Source: Clostridia bacterium
GTDB taxonomy: Bacteria; Bacillota; Clostridia; Oscillospirales; CAG-272
DNA: 15,289 nt
Direction of reading: 5' to 3'
NCBI GenBank assembly: GCA_900770145.1
Contig: CAAGJL010000011.1
Coordinates: 1 to 15,289, forward strand
The first letter of the stretch is position 1. Every line of letters begins with the position of its first letter. Positions 13,873 to 15,289 of this stretch are shown piece after piece. The notes under the pieces are model-generated. The model was given only the letters and a program-made list of their open reading frames with translations. It was not told the origin of the DNA and made no database searches. Both the position numbers and the translations under genes were made by a program.

Positions 13873-14958
13873 TCAATCCTCGCCCTCATAGGGCGCAATT
13901 TCGGACTGTTTTTCCGCCGTGGTTTCGAGAATGGTTTCCGCAAGGTCTTTTTCAATATCTGTCGAAGTGCGCGTGCCGCGCCGCCCTTGGCGGAAACCGC
14001 CTTTCTTGCGGGGCTCGTCCTCCTCGTCGGACTTATTGACGATGGCGATAAACACGTCCTCCAGGCTCATACCGACCGCTTCCAGCCCCACGATGGGCCA
14101 GTGCCGCTCGGCAAAGGCATAGAACAGAGACTTGCGGATGTCAACCCCCGGGATGCTTTCCACCAGGAACGTACAGGCGTCGCCGTCCCGCTCCGGGAGG
14201 GATTCCACATAACCGATGTCACTGCGGGAGCGTAAAAACGCCAGCACCTCTTTTTGCGGCGCGGCAACTTTCAACCGGAAGCGGCGGCTTGCCTCTACCG
14301 CGCGGTTGATGTTCTCCGTTCGCTCGTCGGCGACGATTTTGCCTTTGTTGATAATGAGAATCCGGTCACAGACCGCCTGCACCTCCTGCAGAATGTGCGT
14401 GGAGAGAATCACGGTATGATCCTTGCCAAGCGTGCGGATCAGGTTGCGGATTTCAATGATCTGTTTGGGGTCAAGACCCACCGTCGGCTCGTCAAAAATG
14501 ATGACCGGCGGGTTGCCGATCAGCGCCTGTGCAATGCCCACGCGCTGGCGGTAGCCTTTGGAAAGGTTGCGGATCAGGCGATGCGCCACGTTGCTGATCT
14601 TCACCACCTCGCAGATTTCCTCCAGATGCTTGGCGCGGTTCATCGTGCAGCCTTTGAGGTTGTACACAAAAATAAGATATTCCTCCACCGTCATATCCGG
14701 GTAAAGGGGCGGCTGTTCCGGCAGGTAACCGATGCGGCGTTTGACCGCCAGAGGGTCGTCCAACACGTTGATGCCGTCCACCATCACGCGCCCGGCGGAG
14801 GAGGAAAGGTAGCCGGTTAAGATATTCATCGTCGTGCTTTTCCCGGCGCCGTTGGGGCCGAGAAAACCGACGATCTCGCCTTTTTCCACCTCAAAACTCA
14901 CATCGTCCACGGCGCAGTTGTTGCCGTAGTTTTTGACCAGATGGTCGATTTTAATCAT
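13873..14958 (-). CDS. ABC transporter ATP-binding protein (GldA/CcmA-like)
   Basis: Cytoplasmic ATPase powering the GldFG-like system. With the chosen start it has 361 residues: Walker A GPNGAGKST (34-42), Q-loop region LPEQPPLYPD (79-88), signature LSKGYRQ (132-138), Walker B VIIFDEPT (152-159), D-loop GLD, and H-loop STHIL (186-190). The frame remains open upstream to an ATG at 15210, but that extension would cross the promoter and repeat and is not family-like. ATG 14958 (MIKIDHLVKNYG) has AGGGAAGGA 8 nt upstream. After the nucleotide-binding domain comes a DUF4162-like region (about 225-308), then a charged tail of about 50 residues (DEEDEPRKKGGFRQGRRG...). It is the first gene of the operon. 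Confidence 0.93.
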   Translation of the reverse strand: MIKIDHLVKNYGNNCAVDDVSFEVEKGEIVGFLGPNGAGKSTTMNILTGYLSSSAGRVMVDGINVLDDPLAVKRRIGYLPEQPPLYPDMTVEEYLIFVYNLKGCTMNRAKHLEEICEVVKISNVAHRLIRNLSKGYRQRVGIAQALIGNPPVIIFDEPTVGLDPKQIIEIRNLIRTLGKDHTVILSTHILQEVQAVCDRILIINKGKIVADERTENINRAVEASRRFRLKVAAPQKEVLAFLRSRSDIGYVESLPERDGDACTFLVESIPGVDIRKSLFYAFAERHWPIVGLEAVGMSLEDVFIAIVNKSDEEDEPRKKGGFRQGRRGTRTSTDIEKDLAETILETTAEKQSEIAPYEGED

Positions 14959-14974
14959 ATCGGTGATCCTTCCC

Positions 14975-14992
14975 TTGCCGGTCACCCGGCAA
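14975..14992 (-). promoter_or_regulatory. GNRA-capped 5' leader hairpin before the ATPase ribosome site
   Basis: Minus-strand RNA reads TTGCCGG-GTGA-CCGGCAA: a perfect 7-bp stem with a GUGA (GNRA-type) tetraloop. It starts about 9 nt after the predicted transcription start, and its 3' arm is directly joined to the SD AAGGGAAGGA. It could protect the mRNA 5' end or adjust access to the ribosome site. Confidence 0.7.
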
Positions 14993-15007
14993 AAGTTTGT
15001 TACTATA

Positions 15008-15036
15008 ATTATATCACAATTCTTTTGGATATTCAA
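15008..15036 (-). promoter_or_regulatory. Sigma-A promoter of the ABC/GldFG-like operon
   Basis: On the minus strand, TTGAAT (15036-15031), a 17-nt spacer and a perfect TATAAT (15013-15008) preceded by TGA (extended -10). The predicted start is near 15001, giving a leader of about 43 nt. Both boxes and the spacing are the same as in the liv promoter. The dyad CGGTG-GTTTT-CACCG lies just upstream at 15045-15059. Confidence 0.9.
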
Positions 15037-15186
15037 CAGGGAAACGGTGGTTTTCACCGGGGTTTCTGTGATATTTTGATGAATTTTCCCTGCGGCGGGC
15101 ACCACCTGCGGTGGGGCTGAACAACCGATACCTGTCTCAGGGTGCTCTCTCAAAAGAAACAAACAAAAAGAAAATGCCCCACCGAC

Positions 15187-15289
15187 GCCGCCATTCCGGG
15201 CGGCACACAAGAGGGGGCTTTTTGAAAAAAGCCCCCTCTTGACTCCCGCAAAAACTTTCGGGCAACTGCCGACGGAATGTTCGGCGGGC
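15187..15289 (+). repeat. Dispersed hairpin element, copy B, with a preceding GC hairpin
   Basis: 15209-15289 aligns with copy A at 3931-4009. Its stem AAGAGGGGGCTTTTT/AAAAAGCCCCCTCTT (15209-15240) is perfect over 15 bp. It is followed by TTGACTCCC and an A-run, then GCCGA...TCGGC arms (15269-15285). Just before it lies a GCCGCC-ATTCCG-GGCGGC hairpin (15187-15204), not shared with copy A. The element runs to the window edge, so its far end is not seen. No gene is visible in 15060-15289. Confidence 0.8.

Noticed and set aside
14959..15210. 84-residue N-terminal extension of the ATPase frame
   Set aside because: It would translate through a strong promoter and leader hairpin, has no ribosome site, and is not ATPase-like. 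ATG 14958 has a good SD and gives the standard N-terminus.

Overview
The window looks like a contig end from a GC-rich Clostridia-type bacterium (Firmicutes/Bacillota), probably an assembled metagenome. The genes carry strong AGGAGG-type ribosome sites, sigma-A promoters with 17-nt spacers, a Gram-positive-style lipoprotein signal, and GC-rich coding DNA with AT-rich promoters. The family set also fits: Liv transporter, AlgI-type MBOAT, MntE-like CDF, Mbeg1-like hydrolase, and a GldF/GldG/DUF4340 ABC operon. No rRNA, tRNA, CRISPR array or transposase is visible. The genus cannot be named from the sequence alone. Bases 1-19 match the 3' end of the Illumina TruSeq read-1 adapter and are not genomic.

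Region 1 (20-3600, minus strand) is a branched-chain amino acid ABC import operon read livK > livH > livM > partial next gene (probably livG). It has a clear promoter with a CodY-like box inside it. A terminator hairpin and a four-copy 12-bp T-rich repeat lie between livK and the permease genes, which suggests the binding protein is made in excess over the membrane parts.

Region 2 (about 3600-4126) is non-coding. It holds a possible plus-strand promoter and one copy of a hairpin-rich dispersed element whose second copy is at 15209-15289.

Region 3 (4127-7982, plus strand) has three closely spaced membrane protein genes: an AlgI-type MBOAT O-acyltransferase, a cation diffusion facilitator with a Mn-type metal-site signature, and an MFS transporter. 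A terminator follows, and its 3' arm runs straight into a strong promoter for an Mbeg1-like alpha/beta hydrolase (8088-9182).

Region 4 (9294-15040, minus strand) faces region 3 across a perfect 17-bp bidirectional terminator. It is a four-gene operon read ATPase > permease > GldG-like > DUF4340 protein. This is the GldA/F/G-type ABC system whose cargo in Firmicutes is unknown. Its mRNA has two notable features: a GNRA-capped hairpin abutting the ATPase ribosome site, and, before the permease gene, a Shine-Dalgarno sequence 27 nt from the ATG with a perfect hairpin that would shorten the gap to 10 nt. This operon and its leader signals are the best candidates for under-described biology here.
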